Source: 2-01-FULL-39-10-A sp964525395 (GTDB taxonomy: Bacteria; Patescibacteriota; Microgenomatia; Levybacterales; UBA12049). From it: a DNA stretch of 22,987 nucleotides. The notes under the pieces were generated by a model that saw nothing but the letters and a program-made list of their open reading frames with translations, was not told where the DNA came from and did no database searches. The stretch is taken from positions 1 to 22,987 of the forward strand of contig CAZGGU010000015.1 in assembly GCA_964525395.1 (NCBI GenBank), written 5' to 3'. A program made the translations under genes and the position numbers. This document shows, in pieces, positions 15,880 to 22,987 of this stretch; the first letter of the stretch is position 1, and the number at the start of each line of letters is the position of its first letter.

Positions 15880-18411
15880 TTATTTAGAGTAAATTGAAAT
15901 GGAAACAGGTGAAGTGATCAAAGCTGAAAAATAATAGTCTCTTGGATCAAACAAATATCTGAAATAGCGCAAATCAGACGTACCAATTATTTCCGTGTGA
16001 TATTGTTCAGATTCAAGTCGCTTAACTAAACGGATCTTCGCAGAATCTTTAAGATTTTCTTTATCTATATCAGCATTGGTAATAATAATTTTCTTTGGTA
16101 ATTTTTTAGTTTGAGAATCAATAATTTTATATTTATATCTTGGTTGTTCTACTCCATATTCAGTGAGGTAATAATTCTTAACAATCTCATCAGGAAGCAT
16201 TTGATAAATCGGAATATTCTCAATCCCCAATTCTTCTCCATTTCTCAGACTTCTTTGTATCCAAATATTGGCTTGCTCTTGGGAGCTCTTAGAATATTTA
16301 ATACCTAACCACCCAATTAAACTAAAAAGTTGAAGAATAATTAATGCAATAAAAATAACATTAGTTATTTTTATAAAATTCAAATAAGCTGCATATTTTA
16401 AGCCAAAGCCAATCAAAATTATCATAAATGGTAATAGAACTAAGCTACGATTTCCTGTGCTTATCAAACCAAGTGGAATTAAACTAATTAAAAATAGAGC
16501 GAATGAAAGAAAAACAAAGATTAGCTCTTTTTCAATATTTTTTTCTTTAGTAATTTTCAAAACAATAATAAGCGAAGAAATTAAAAAAGCCAAAATAATT
16601 CCTAGACCAAAAATCGCAGTGTATTGTTTAGTAAATAAATAAAAGTATTGATTAATATGTATATTTAAATTCTCAGACAAACCATGTGGAACATTAATAA
16701 TATTGTCATAGAGATAAAAGTAAATATTTCCTCTTCCAAAAAGCGTATCTGGTAATCCGAAGAAAAATACTACGAATATTAAATTCAATATTCCTACAAA
16801 AAAATATTTGTAATTTTTAACTTTACTTTTTTCAAAAAATAAAAATGATAAAAGATAAATTGGCACTAAAGGAAGGGCGCTAATCTTTGTAGAAATCGCC
16901 ATTCCTGAAAATAAACCGAAAAAAAGATATGAATAAGGATTCAGATTTTTAATATAATTCAATCCTGCAAGAATTGATAACAAAATCCAAAAAAGGAGTG
17001 CGATATCGTATTTAAAATATCCCGAGAGAATAATAAAAATTGGAGAAAGAATGAAAAAATAAGTTGGAATCGCTGGTTTAATCTTTAAATATTTTAACAA
17101 TAAGTAAAGCATTACAATCGAAAATAAACCATAAAGATAAGTATTAAATCTTAAAAGATTAAATAATTTCTCCTTCAAAACTAAATCTTCAATTCGTATA
17201 GATCCACTTATATAATCAGAGACAATAAATGGCATAAGATATAAACCTGTTGTAGTAAATTGAAACATCGTTCCATTCGCTGATCCTTCTGTGTTGGGAG
17301 TTCCAAATCTATATGTATTCACCACTGACTGAAATTGGTGCCACTCATCCATATGATAAGGATAAATTCGATTTTGATTAGGTGCCCCCCAATTAAAATT
17401 CAGGAATATAAAAAATGAATAAATGGAAATAGAAAAAAATAACACAAAATTTCTAATCACGATTTTTTGCTTATTTGAATTTTTAATAAGATTAATAAAT
17501 CCTGATATACTACCGGCAATTACCGCAGCATCTGAAATCATTTGAATAAGTGGTAGATATACTAAAGCTTTCTTACTCTCGACGTATTTATAGTTTTTTA
17601 CAATACACCAAATAAAGTAAGTTATAACTGAAAAAGATAAAATAAATAAAGTAAATATATTTTTATAAATTCCACAAAGTAAAATAAAATATAAAAAATA
17701 AAAATATCGTAAAAAAATTAGAGAAACTTTAGGACGGAAAATTTTTGACTCAATGTCTCCTAAAGCGAAACGATAAAACATCTTAAATGCTTTTTTAAAG
17801 GAATTTACTGGTGTCCAGTAAACAATTGCTTGTTTTTGAAAATAAATATTAATTTTTTTATTTTCAAGTCTTTTAGCAAATTCGTAGTCCTCGTTATGAC
17901 TTAATAATTCATTAAATTTACCAATTTTTTTCCAAATATTTTTTCTGATAGCCATCGATCTCGTTGCAGGCAAAAAATTATTTTTACTAACCCTATCTGG
18001 CATTACTAAAACATAAGGAATGAGACACTTTTGAAAAATATTTTTTGCTCTTCCCTCGTAATAGCCTGCGACAACATCAACATTTTTTTTCTTAAAAGGC
18101 GAGGATATGTTTTTTAGCCAATTCTTTTCAAGAATTGTTCCAGCATCAGCAATCACGACAATTTCATTTTTTGATTTTTTAATCGCTTCATTTCTACCAA
18201 TTGATCTATTACCTACTTTAACCAATAATCGGATATTTATTTTTTTATTTCTTTCTTTAAAATTTTTAATTTTATCAACAGTAGAGTCAGTTGAACCACC
18301 ATCGACAATGATTACTTCATTTGGCTTTTTAGATTGCTTTTTAATACTTTCCAAAAATTCTGTAATAGAATTTTCTTCATTGAGAATTGTAGTGATTAAA
18401 GATATTTTCAT
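15880..18411 (-). CDS. Two-domain glycosyltransferase: GT2 with membrane anchor fused to GT-C
   Basis: This is an 843-residue fusion, the largest protein here. Residues 1-225 are a GT2 domain of the processive/exopolysaccharide type: SLITTILNEE at the start, VDGGSTD at 36-42, ADAG (88-91) in the metal-binding position and the catalytic NEDYEF at 173-178. Three or four helices at about 230-310 match the C-terminal anchor of that GT2 type. A second module begins near residue 320 with a GT-C first loop, YPYHMDEWHQF (Asp355, Glu356), about ten helices and a soluble tail. The domain pairing is the same as in the 4041-6236 gene, but the GT2 half belongs to a different subgroup, so the fusions probably arose independently. 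Very A/T-rich. It has no ribosome site, only a -10 box 21 bases upstream. Confidence 0.84.
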   Translation of the reverse strand: MKISLITTILNEENSITEFLESIKKQSKKPNEVIIVDGGSTDSTVDKIKNFKERNKKINIRLLVKVGNRSIGRNEAIKKSKNEIVVIADAGTILEKNWLKNISSPFKKKNVDVVAGYYEGRAKNIFQKCLIPYVLVMPDRVSKNNFLPATRSMAIRKNIWKKIGKFNELLSHNEDYEFAKRLENKKINIYFQKQAIVYWTPVNSFKKAFKMFYRFALGDIESKIFRPKVSLIFLRYFYFLYFILLCGIYKNIFTLFILSFSVITYFIWCIVKNYKYVESKKALVYLPLIQMISDAAVIAGSISGFINLIKNSNKQKIVIRNFVLFFSISIYSFFIFLNFNWGAPNQNRIYPYHMDEWHQFQSVVNTYRFGTPNTEGSANGTMFQFTTTGLYLMPFIVSDYISGSIRIEDLVLKEKLFNLLRFNTYLYGLFSIVMLYLLLKYLKIKPAIPTYFFILSPIFIILSGYFKYDIALLFWILLSILAGLNYIKNLNPYSYLFFGLFSGMAISTKISALPLVPIYLLSFLFFEKSKVKNYKYFFVGILNLIFVVFFFGLPDTLFGRGNIYFYLYDNIINVPHGLSENLNIHINQYFYLFTKQYTAIFGLGIILAFLISSLIIVLKITKEKNIEKELIFVFLSFALFLISLIPLGLISTGNRSLVLLPFMIILIGFGLKYAAYLNFIKITNVIFIALIILQLFSLIGWLGIKYSKSSQEQANIWIQRSLRNGEELGIENIPIYQMLPDEIVKNYYLTEYGVEQPRYKYKIIDSQTKKLPKKIIITNADIDKENLKDSAKIRLVKRLESEQYHTEIIGTSDLRYFRYLFDPRDYYFSALITSPVSISIYSK

Positions 18412-18413
18412 TG

Positions 18414-18442
18414 TTGCTCTTTTATGCCTTCGATTATATTAT
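18414..18442 (+). promoter_or_regulatory. Promoter of the 18467 GT-C gene
   Basis: TTGCTC at 18414-18419 and TATTAT at 18437-18442 are 17 bases apart, with an expected start near 18449, about 18 bases before the ATG. It shares the same 55-bp intergenic segment with the divergent promoter. Confidence 0.5.
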
Positions 18443-18460
18443 AAATCCAAGCTTTTTAAA
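18433..18460 (-). promoter_or_regulatory. Promoter of the 843-residue fusion gene
   Basis: TTTAAA (18460-18455) and TATAAT (18438-18433) on the minus strand are 16 bases apart. A second TATAAT overlaps at 18443-18438. The expected start is near 18426, leaving a leader of about 15 bases. Confidence 0.5.
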
Positions 18461-18466
18461 CAACCA

Positions 18467-19633
18467 ATGTCTAATTCAAAATTATTTTTTGGAGTTCTTT
18501 TAATTATCTTTACTTACTACATCACTTATGCAATTTTTCTAGGGATTAAGAGTCCGATACCAATTCCCGGAGACAGCTGGGATTATCATATCCCTATTTC
18601 CAATACCATAATAAATGGTCAATTATTACATCCTGAAAATTTTAAATTGCCTCAGTGGTATTATCCTGGATCTGCAGAAATATTTATTGCTCTATATTCA
18701 ATATTAAAAATCCCATTAACCCTTTCAAATATATTAGCTACAATTATTCTAGTAATTTCCTTATTCAAATTAGGGATAATTTATAAACTGGAAAAATATC
18801 ACTCATTAATCTTCGCACTAACCTTTTGCACTACAATAGCTGTAACTAGATGGCTAAATGCTATTTCAATCGATATTTGGATTTCAATTTTCTTTATCTG
18901 GACACTAATTTATTTTCAAAAATTAAAAAATGATATTGATTTTTTGTGGTTAGGATTTTTTTCAGGGATGATGATTGGAAGTAAATATACTGGAATATTA
19001 TTTTTAATTGTTCTTCTTATTTTTTACTTTAATAATTTTAAAGAAAATCTAAACTTCAAACGCTTAATAATTTTCCTTGTTCCATTTTCATTTTTTGGTA
19101 TTTTTTGGTATGCAAGAAATTTTTACACAATGTCTAATCCTTTTTATCCTATTAAAATTCTAAATCTTCCTGGTCAAAATCTATTCAGTAATTATGTTTG
19201 GAATATTTCATTCCATTACCCAACGGATATGTTCAATGCATTTTTTTCAGAATATAAATTATTATTTTTTCTGCCATTACTCGCAATTGTTCTTTTGATA
19301 ATCAATTTTAAAAAAATGATTTTAACAAATGATCAAAAGAAAATATTATCAATAGGAATTATATTATTTGTTTTTTATTTCATTAATCCCACGTCTAATG
19401 AATTATCGATAATGATTTCTAGCTTAAGATATTCTTATATCTCGTTTATATTTCTTTTACTAGGAATATTTCTTGTGATTCAAAAATATAAGAAGGAGAA
19501 TTATTTATATTTAGTTATTATCGCCTGCTCCATAAATTCACTATCTATGCTCTTTTATCCAAAACTAATATTTATATATCTTCCGGCTTCACTATTAATT
19601 TTTTATTTAGTTGAAAAACTAGACAAGAACTAA
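18467..19633 (+). CDS. GT-C type membrane glycosyltransferase
   Basis: This is a 388-residue multi-pass protein. I chose the ATG at 18467 (MSNSKLFFGVLL). The open frame continues upstream to 18107, but that part only mirrors the opposite gene. After the first helix it has PGDSWDYHIPISN at 34-46, the GT-C acidic loop, then WYYPGSAEIFIALYSI and FFSGMMIGSKYTGILF. The latter corresponds to the G(L)AxSTK(F/I) segment seen in the other GT-C proteins here. IFWYARNFYTMSNPFYPI matches the usual NPxYP motif after the eighth helix or so. It would transfer a sugar from a polyprenyl-phosphate donor outside the membrane. It is transcribed alone, and its stop overlaps the convergent neighbour by 4 bp (CTAA). 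Confidence 0.78.
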   Translation: MSNSKLFFGVLLIIFTYYITYAIFLGIKSPIPIPGDSWDYHIPISNTIINGQLLHPENFKLPQWYYPGSAEIFIALYSILKIPLTLSNILATIILVISLFKLGIIYKLEKYHSLIFALTFCTTIAVTRWLNAISIDIWISIFFIWTLIYFQKLKNDIDFLWLGFFSGMMIGSKYTGILFLIVLLIFYFNNFKENLNFKRLIIFLVPFSFFGIFWYARNFYTMSNPFYPIKILNLPGQNLFSNYVWNISFHYPTDMFNAFFSEYKLLFFLPLLAIVLLIINFKKMILTNDQKKILSIGIILFVFYFINPTSNELSIMISSLRYSYISFIFLLLGIFLVIQKYKKENYLYLVIIACSINSLSMLFYPKLIFIYLPASLLIFYLVEKLDKN

Positions 19634-21138
19634 TTTTCATTTGGAGCAACTAATGCTAGTTTTTGGTTTTCCCAAATTCTTATAACGTGATAGTTTTCAA
19701 ATCTATTAATATTTATACTTTCTACTAAAATTAACGGCTTATTAAGCTTAACATAATCATTGATTGCTTTATCAAAATTATAATATCCAGATGAATATCC
19801 ACTAAAGTTTGCAAAGATCGGCAAAACATTCACAGTTCTATTTGTGAAAGTAGAATAGATCGCATCAGAATTATCGATGATAAATGTTCTTTTAGGAAAT
19901 TTATTCAAATATGTTTCCATCTCACTATTTATTTCTGAATAAAAAATCGCATCGATACTTATCATTCTCATGTGATTCAATGTTTCAGGATTTTTTAAAG
20001 AATAGTAATTCTCACCGTAAGCTATCCTTGCACGATTCATGGTATAAATTGGTTCAATAATTAATATCAGTGATATCAGAATAATTCCCATTGTCACAAA
20101 TATTGTATTTTTTCTTTTTGAAATTTTATAAAGTAAATAGAAAACAAAAATAAAACCTGGAGCAATTGCCCAATATGTATGTGAGGGATCAACAGTGGGA
20201 TAAATTTGAGCAAATGAAGAAAAACTTAAGAAAGAAATAGATAGTATAAACATATTAGTCATCTTGTCTCCCCTTTTTCTATAAAGATCCCAAAAGCTAT
20301 TCAAAAAAACTATAAATGTAGAAATAAAAATTATTAACCAAAAAGGATGTCTACCGTAGTAGCTAATAAAATTATGAATAAATGACCCACCCACTATTTT
20401 CCCAACGCTATATCCTTGCCTAATAACTTGTAGCCAATAATCATACAAAGCATTATTTATAAATAACCAAAATATTATTAGTAAAAAAGTAACTGTAAAC
20501 GCAAGGGCGACGATGAAAGTGTTTTGAATAAATATTTTCCTGGAGTTAATTCTTAAAACTAGAAATATTCCTTCAAGCATTAAAATTGAAAGAAAAAGAA
20601 GTGCATATGATTGTTTAGAAAAAAATGTAAGACAAGCTGAAATGCCAACAAGAATTAAAATAAATTTATTATTCTTTTTCAAAAATAATACATAGAGAAA
20701 AATAGTAACAGTTTGAAAAAACATAGCAAAAACTGACGGCCATGGATAAAAAATTTGATAATAATAAGGAGCAACAATGATCCAAAAAATAAGAGCAATT
20801 AACGAGATCCATTTATTGGTAAATTTATTCCATAGAAAAAATAATAATATTCCAGAAAGAGAATAAATAAAGAGGGTAGCTAATCTAATCGCGTAAAGAT
20901 GTTCACCTAAAATTTGGAGAGAAAATGCATGAAAAATGGGAGACGTTATTCCATAATAAGAATAAGTCTGGGCAAACAACATCTTTCCTGACCAAACATC
21001 AATCGCGACTTTCAGCATTAAACCATCGTGAAGAGCATCGCCCCCAATAAAGGCAAAGGGCAGTGCACTAATAAAAATAAGTAAGAAGATTAGTAAAGAA
21101 TTTAAAAGACTAATTTTGTTTTTTAATAAGATGTGCAA
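19630..21138 (-). CDS. GT-C-like membrane glycosyltransferase, TTG start
   Basis: This is a 502-residue multi-pass protein. The open frame reaches back to an ATG at 21300, but that would overlap the upstream GT4 gene by about 160 bp and add a non-homologous basic stretch. A TTG at 21138 lies one base after the GT4 stop, has GGAGG seven bases before it and is followed directly by the first helix, so I use it. FIGGDALHDGL at about 30-40 (Asp34, Asp38) is the acidic first loop, followed by YSYYGITSPIFHAF at 59-72. About ten helices and a C-terminal soluble part of about 110 residues complete the GT-C layout. The sugar and acceptor are unknown. Confidence 0.72.
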   Translation of the reverse strand: MHILLKNKISLLNSLLIFLLIFISALPFAFIGGDALHDGLMLKVAIDVWSGKMLFAQTYSYYGITSPIFHAFSLQILGEHLYAIRLATLFIYSLSGILLFFLWNKFTNKWISLIALIFWIIVAPYYYQIFYPWPSVFAMFFQTVTIFLYVLFLKKNNKFILILVGISACLTFFSKQSYALLFLSILMLEGIFLVLRINSRKIFIQNTFIVALAFTVTFLLIIFWLFINNALYDYWLQVIRQGYSVGKIVGGSFIHNFISYYGRHPFWLIIFISTFIVFLNSFWDLYRKRGDKMTNMFILSISFLSFSSFAQIYPTVDPSHTYWAIAPGFIFVFYLLYKISKRKNTIFVTMGIILISLILIIEPIYTMNRARIAYGENYYSLKNPETLNHMRMISIDAIFYSEINSEMETYLNKFPKRTFIIDNSDAIYSTFTNRTVNVLPIFANFSGYSSGYYNFDKAINDYVKLNKPLILVESININRFENYHVIRIWENQKLALVAPNEN

Positions 21139-21139
21139 A

Positions 21140-22141
21140 TTACTTCCTCCAGAGCTTAGAATAAAGATCAGTTGTATTCTTCCATGAGTTTTTCTTCGCA
21201 AAACTAAAACCTTCTTTAATATATTTCTCAGTTTCTTTCGGATAATCAATAAAGTAGTTAATTTTATCAGCCAATCTTTCAGGAGAATCAGCAATGACAA
21301 TGCTGCTAGACATGGGCGATAATTCTAAATAATCTTTTTTCAAATTATTATTATAAATTGAGAAAACCATTTTTTTATGAGCCATGGCATTAAGAATTGA
21401 AAGATAACTGGATGAAAAAACGTATTTATTTCCATTCATATATTTATTTATATCTTTATCTGGTTTTAAAACTTTAAAATCTTTCTTAAGTTCTGTTTCA
21501 TATTTTCCTGAACCGATTATTTTTAGATCAATTTTTATTTTTCTTTTTTCAAGAATCTTTACTGCTTTTGAAAAATCTAAAATATTCGTGTCAGTATCAA
21601 GCCTTCCTATAAAAACAGCAGATCTTTTTCCAATCGGTCGGGAAATTACTTTCGGAATATTTACTCCACCATATGTCACAAAATCAGGTTTCGTCTTATA
21701 CCATTTTTCTATGAAATCCCCAACCGCGATATTTCCATCAGCTAATTTTTCAGAAATTTTTCTAATCAAAATTTCTTTTCGAGAAACAGGAAATTTTTCG
21801 AAACCATGAAATGTTATGTAGGAAAATTTTTCGGGGTAAATAAAACGAAATGGCATGTACCAAAAATAAACATCATGCGCATGAATTATTTTCGCAGATT
21901 CAATAATTTTTCTGTTTTCAAGAAACCATTTCCAAATAAAAAACTTTTCTACCTTTCCTTTTTTAAATTCTGGAATTCTAATAATCTTTATTCCATCAAT
22001 TTCTGTCTCTGCCCCTCGCGACTGAGTTACTACCGTAACGCTATGTCCCTTTTTCACTAAAATTTTCCCCACTTCATAAACGTGTGTCTCTACTCCACCA
22101 ATGTCAGGATAAAACCTCCTTGCCAAAAACAATATTTTCAT
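21140..22141 (-). CDS. GT4-family glycosyltransferase with altered EX7E motif
   Basis: This is a 333-residue GT-B fold protein. I chose the ATG at 22141 (MKILFLARRFYPDIGGVETH), the canonical GT4 start. The upstream ATG at 22207 would add 22 unrelated residues and run into the divergent gene. The N-terminal half has HAHDVYFW at 87-94 and the C-terminal half starts near 174 (AVFIGRLDTDTNI). Where GT4 enzymes have an EX7E motif, this one has SSSYLSILNAMAHKKMVF at 243-260. No Glu is present and Asn251 stands where the second Glu is expected. This may reduce activity or mark a subgroup with a different active site. It is the first gene of a two-gene operon with the TTG-start GT-C gene. Confidence 0.85.
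   Translation of the reverse strand: MKILFLARRFYPDIGGVETHVYEVGKILVKKGHSVTVVTQSRGAETEIDGIKIIRIPEFKKGKVEKFFIWKWFLENRKIIESAKIIHAHDVYFWYMPFRFIYPEKFSYITFHGFEKFPVSRKEILIRKISEKLADGNIAVGDFIEKWYKTKPDFVTYGGVNIPKVISRPIGKRSAVFIGRLDTDTNILDFSKAVKILEKRKIKIDLKIIGSGKYETELKKDFKVLKPDKDINKYMNGNKYVFSSSYLSILNAMAHKKMVFSIYNNNLKKDYLELSPMSSSIVIADSPERLADKINYFIDYPKETEKYIKEGFSFAKKNSWKNTTDLYSKLWRK
21146..21150 (-). promoter_or_regulatory. Ribosome binding site deciding a TTG start
   Basis: GGAGG on the minus strand is seven bases upstream of TTG at 21138 and lies inside the last codons of the GT4 gene. No ATG or GTG in frame is closer, so this site selects the TTG. Confidence 0.75.
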
Positions 22142-22148
22142 ATATTCT
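22120..22148 (+). promoter_or_regulatory. Promoter of the methyltransferase gene
   Basis: TTGCCA at 22120-22125 and TATTCT at 22143-22148 are 17 bases apart. The expected start is near 22155, four bases before the ATG at 22159. The promoter lies mostly inside the first codons of the opposite GT4 gene. Confidence 0.4.
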
Positions 22149-22153
22149 GGCAT

Positions 22154-22159
22154 ATTATA
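22154..22159 (-). promoter_or_regulatory. -10 box of the GT4/GT-C operon
   Basis: TATAAT on the minus strand is 12 bases before the ATG at 22141, so the start would be near 22147 and the leader about six bases. It overlaps the start codon of the divergent methyltransferase. No consensus -35 is visible. Confidence 0.45.
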
Positions 22160-22893
22160 TGATTTCCAATCGTAAAAAGGTACATGATAAATACCATAAA
22201 GACACACACCAGCAATATAAAATTATTTCGAAGAATAATTTTACTTATCGAATAATCATCTCAACATTAACACCATACCTTAAGGAAAAAATGAAAATTC
22301 TTGATATAGGATGCGGCGCAGGAACACTTGATTTTTATTTAGCAAATAGAGGATATGACATAACTGGAATAGATATTTCAGAAAAAGCTATTTCGGAATG
22401 CAAGAAAACTGCAAAAAATTTAAATCTTAAAAATGTAAAATTCATTACAGAAGATTTTCCAAATGCAAATATAAAAGGAAAATATGACTTAATTATATTT
22501 ACTGAAGTAATCGAACATTTAGATGATGATTGTAAAGCCCTTAAAGTACTTCATAAGGCACTTAAGCCTGGTGGAATACTCTATTTATCTACTCCTTCAA
22601 AAAATGCTCCCCTACACCGCTTGGGACTTACAAAAGATTTTGATAAACGAGTCGGCCACTTACGAAGATATTCTAAAGAAGAGATAACTAGCTTACTTGA
22701 TGAAAATAATTTCAAAGTTATCAAATTCTATGAAAAAGAAGGCATAATCAGAAACAGTCTTTATGTCAATAAATATCTAGGAAAAACCATTCGTTTCCTA
22801 AAGGGCCCACTTTCCCACTCAGCTTATTTAATTGACAATTTCTCTGCAAAAATTTTCGGATCCTCAAATATGATTATTATAATTAAAAAATAA
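22159..22893 (+). CDS. Class I SAM-dependent methyltransferase (UbiG-like)
   Basis: This 244-residue protein has a complete Rossmann methyltransferase core. KILDIGCGAGTLDFYLA at 46-62 is motif I, followed by GIDISEKAI at 70-78. EVIEHLDD at 116-123 is the post-I/II region and LKPGGILYLSTPS at 135-147 is motif III. The EVxEH pattern is that of UbiG/Methyltransf_11/23-type O- or N-methyltransferases. In a glycan locus it may methylate a sugar or a lipid-linked chain end, but the substrate cannot be read. I chose the ATG at 22159 (MISNRKKVHDKY); the frame is open back to 22084, but that part is antisense to the GT4 gene. It has no ribosome site. Confidence 0.82.
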   Translation: MISNRKKVHDKYHKDTHQQYKIISKNNFTYRIIISTLTPYLKEKMKILDIGCGAGTLDFYLANRGYDITGIDISEKAISECKKTAKNLNLKNVKFITEDFPNANIKGKYDLIIFTEVIEHLDDDCKALKVLHKALKPGGILYLSTPSKNAPLHRLGLTKDFDKRVGHLRRYSKEEITSLLDENNFKVIKFYEKEGIIRNSLYVNKYLGKTIRFLKGPLSHSAYLIDNFSAKIFGSSNMIIIIKK

Positions 22894-22896
22894 TCC

Positions 22897-22925
22897 TTGA
22901 CATATAATTAATATGGGTATTTAAT
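22897..22925 (+). promoter_or_regulatory. Strong sigma-70-type promoter
   Basis: A perfect TTGACA at 22897-22902 is 17 bases from TTTAAT at 22920-22925, five of six matches to the -10 consensus. The expected start is near 22932, just before a GTG that opens the final frame. Confidence 0.65.
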
Positions 22926-22934
22926 GTAGTTAAA

Positions 22935-22987
22935 GTGCAACATCTAAGAAAAGCTTTATTTTCTATAGTTTTTCTAATAATATCTTT
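22935..22987 (+). CDS. 5' end of a probable exported or membrane protein (partial)
   Basis: A GTG at 22935 opens a frame that reads MQHLRKALFSIVFLIISF to the window edge: two basic residues and then a hydrophobic stretch, as in a signal peptide or first membrane helix. No in-frame ATG precedes it before a stop. The promoter at 22897-22925 would start transcription about three bases upstream, giving a leaderless message, the same arrangement as other first genes here. Only 17 codons are visible, so no function can be given. Confidence 0.45.
   Translation, partial: MQHLRKALFSIVFLIIS

Noticed and set aside
18107..18466. N-terminal extension of the 18467 gene
   Set aside because: This part is antisense to the 5' end of the fusion gene; the ATG at 18467 follows a promoter and leads directly into the first helix.
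21139..21300. Longer N-terminus of the 19630 gene
   Set aside because: It lies inside the GT4 gene in another frame, and the TTG at 21138 has a strong ribosome site.
22142..22207. Longer N-terminus of the 21140 GT4 gene
   Set aside because: The 22 extra residues precede the conserved GT4 start and overlap the divergent methyltransferase.

Overview
The window is an AT-rich surface-glycan locus, most likely from a member of the Candidate Phyla Radiation (Patescibacteria), perhaps a Microgenomates-type lineage. The evidence for this is compositional and architectural: A/T-rich sequence, very tight gene packing, lysine/isoleucine/asparagine-rich proteins, and many multi-pass GT-C type glycosyltransferases. 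No marker gene is present, so the taxonomy is inference. TGA is a stop codon here (two ATGA start/stop overlaps at 6233-6236 and 10802-10805), which argues against the TGA=Gly lineages (Gracilibacteria/Absconditabacteria).

Layout. 1-451: no convincing gene, but two ~92-bp near-identical direct repeats. 452-8584 (minus): one long operon that starts with a GT4 glycosyltransferase. It continues through a small membrane protein, a GT-C-like membrane protein, a GT2/GT-C fusion, a WaaE-like GT2 and another GT-C protein, and ends with an O-antigen ligase/polymerase-type protein. 8630-9859 (plus): a sugar C-methyltransferase. 9852-12271 (minus): a Wzx-type flippase followed by a GT2. 12350-14653 (plus): a three-gene nucleotide-sugar operon (RmlC-like epimerase, RmlD-like reductase, extended SDR epimerase). 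14646-15863 (minus): a second, compositionally different flippase. 15880-18411 (minus): a second GT2/GT-C fusion. 18467-19633 (plus): a GT-C protein. 19630-22141 (minus): a GT4 and a GT-C protein that starts at TTG. 22159-22893 (plus): a SAM methyltransferase. 22935-end: the beginning of a probable exported or membrane protein.

How it fits together (inference). The SDR/RmlC/RmlD genes and the C-methyltransferase would make an unusual, possibly branched deoxysugar nucleotide. GT2 and GT4 enzymes would assemble lipid-linked oligosaccharides on the cytoplasmic face, and the two flippases would export them. GT-C enzymes would decorate them outside with polyprenyl-phosphate sugars, and the Wzy/WaaL-type protein would polymerise or transfer the glycan. 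The initiating phosphoglycosyltransferase, a Wzz-like length regulator, RmlA/RmlB and a recognisable polyprenyl-phosphate-sugar synthase are not in this window.

Expression pattern. At every divergent junction a TATAAT-like box lies so close to the start codon that the mRNA would be leaderless or nearly so. Many internal operon genes instead have clear GGAGG-type ribosome sites or overlap the preceding stop. All three convergent gene pairs overlap at their stop codons (8, 8 and 4 bp), and I see no convincing intrinsic terminator in the window.
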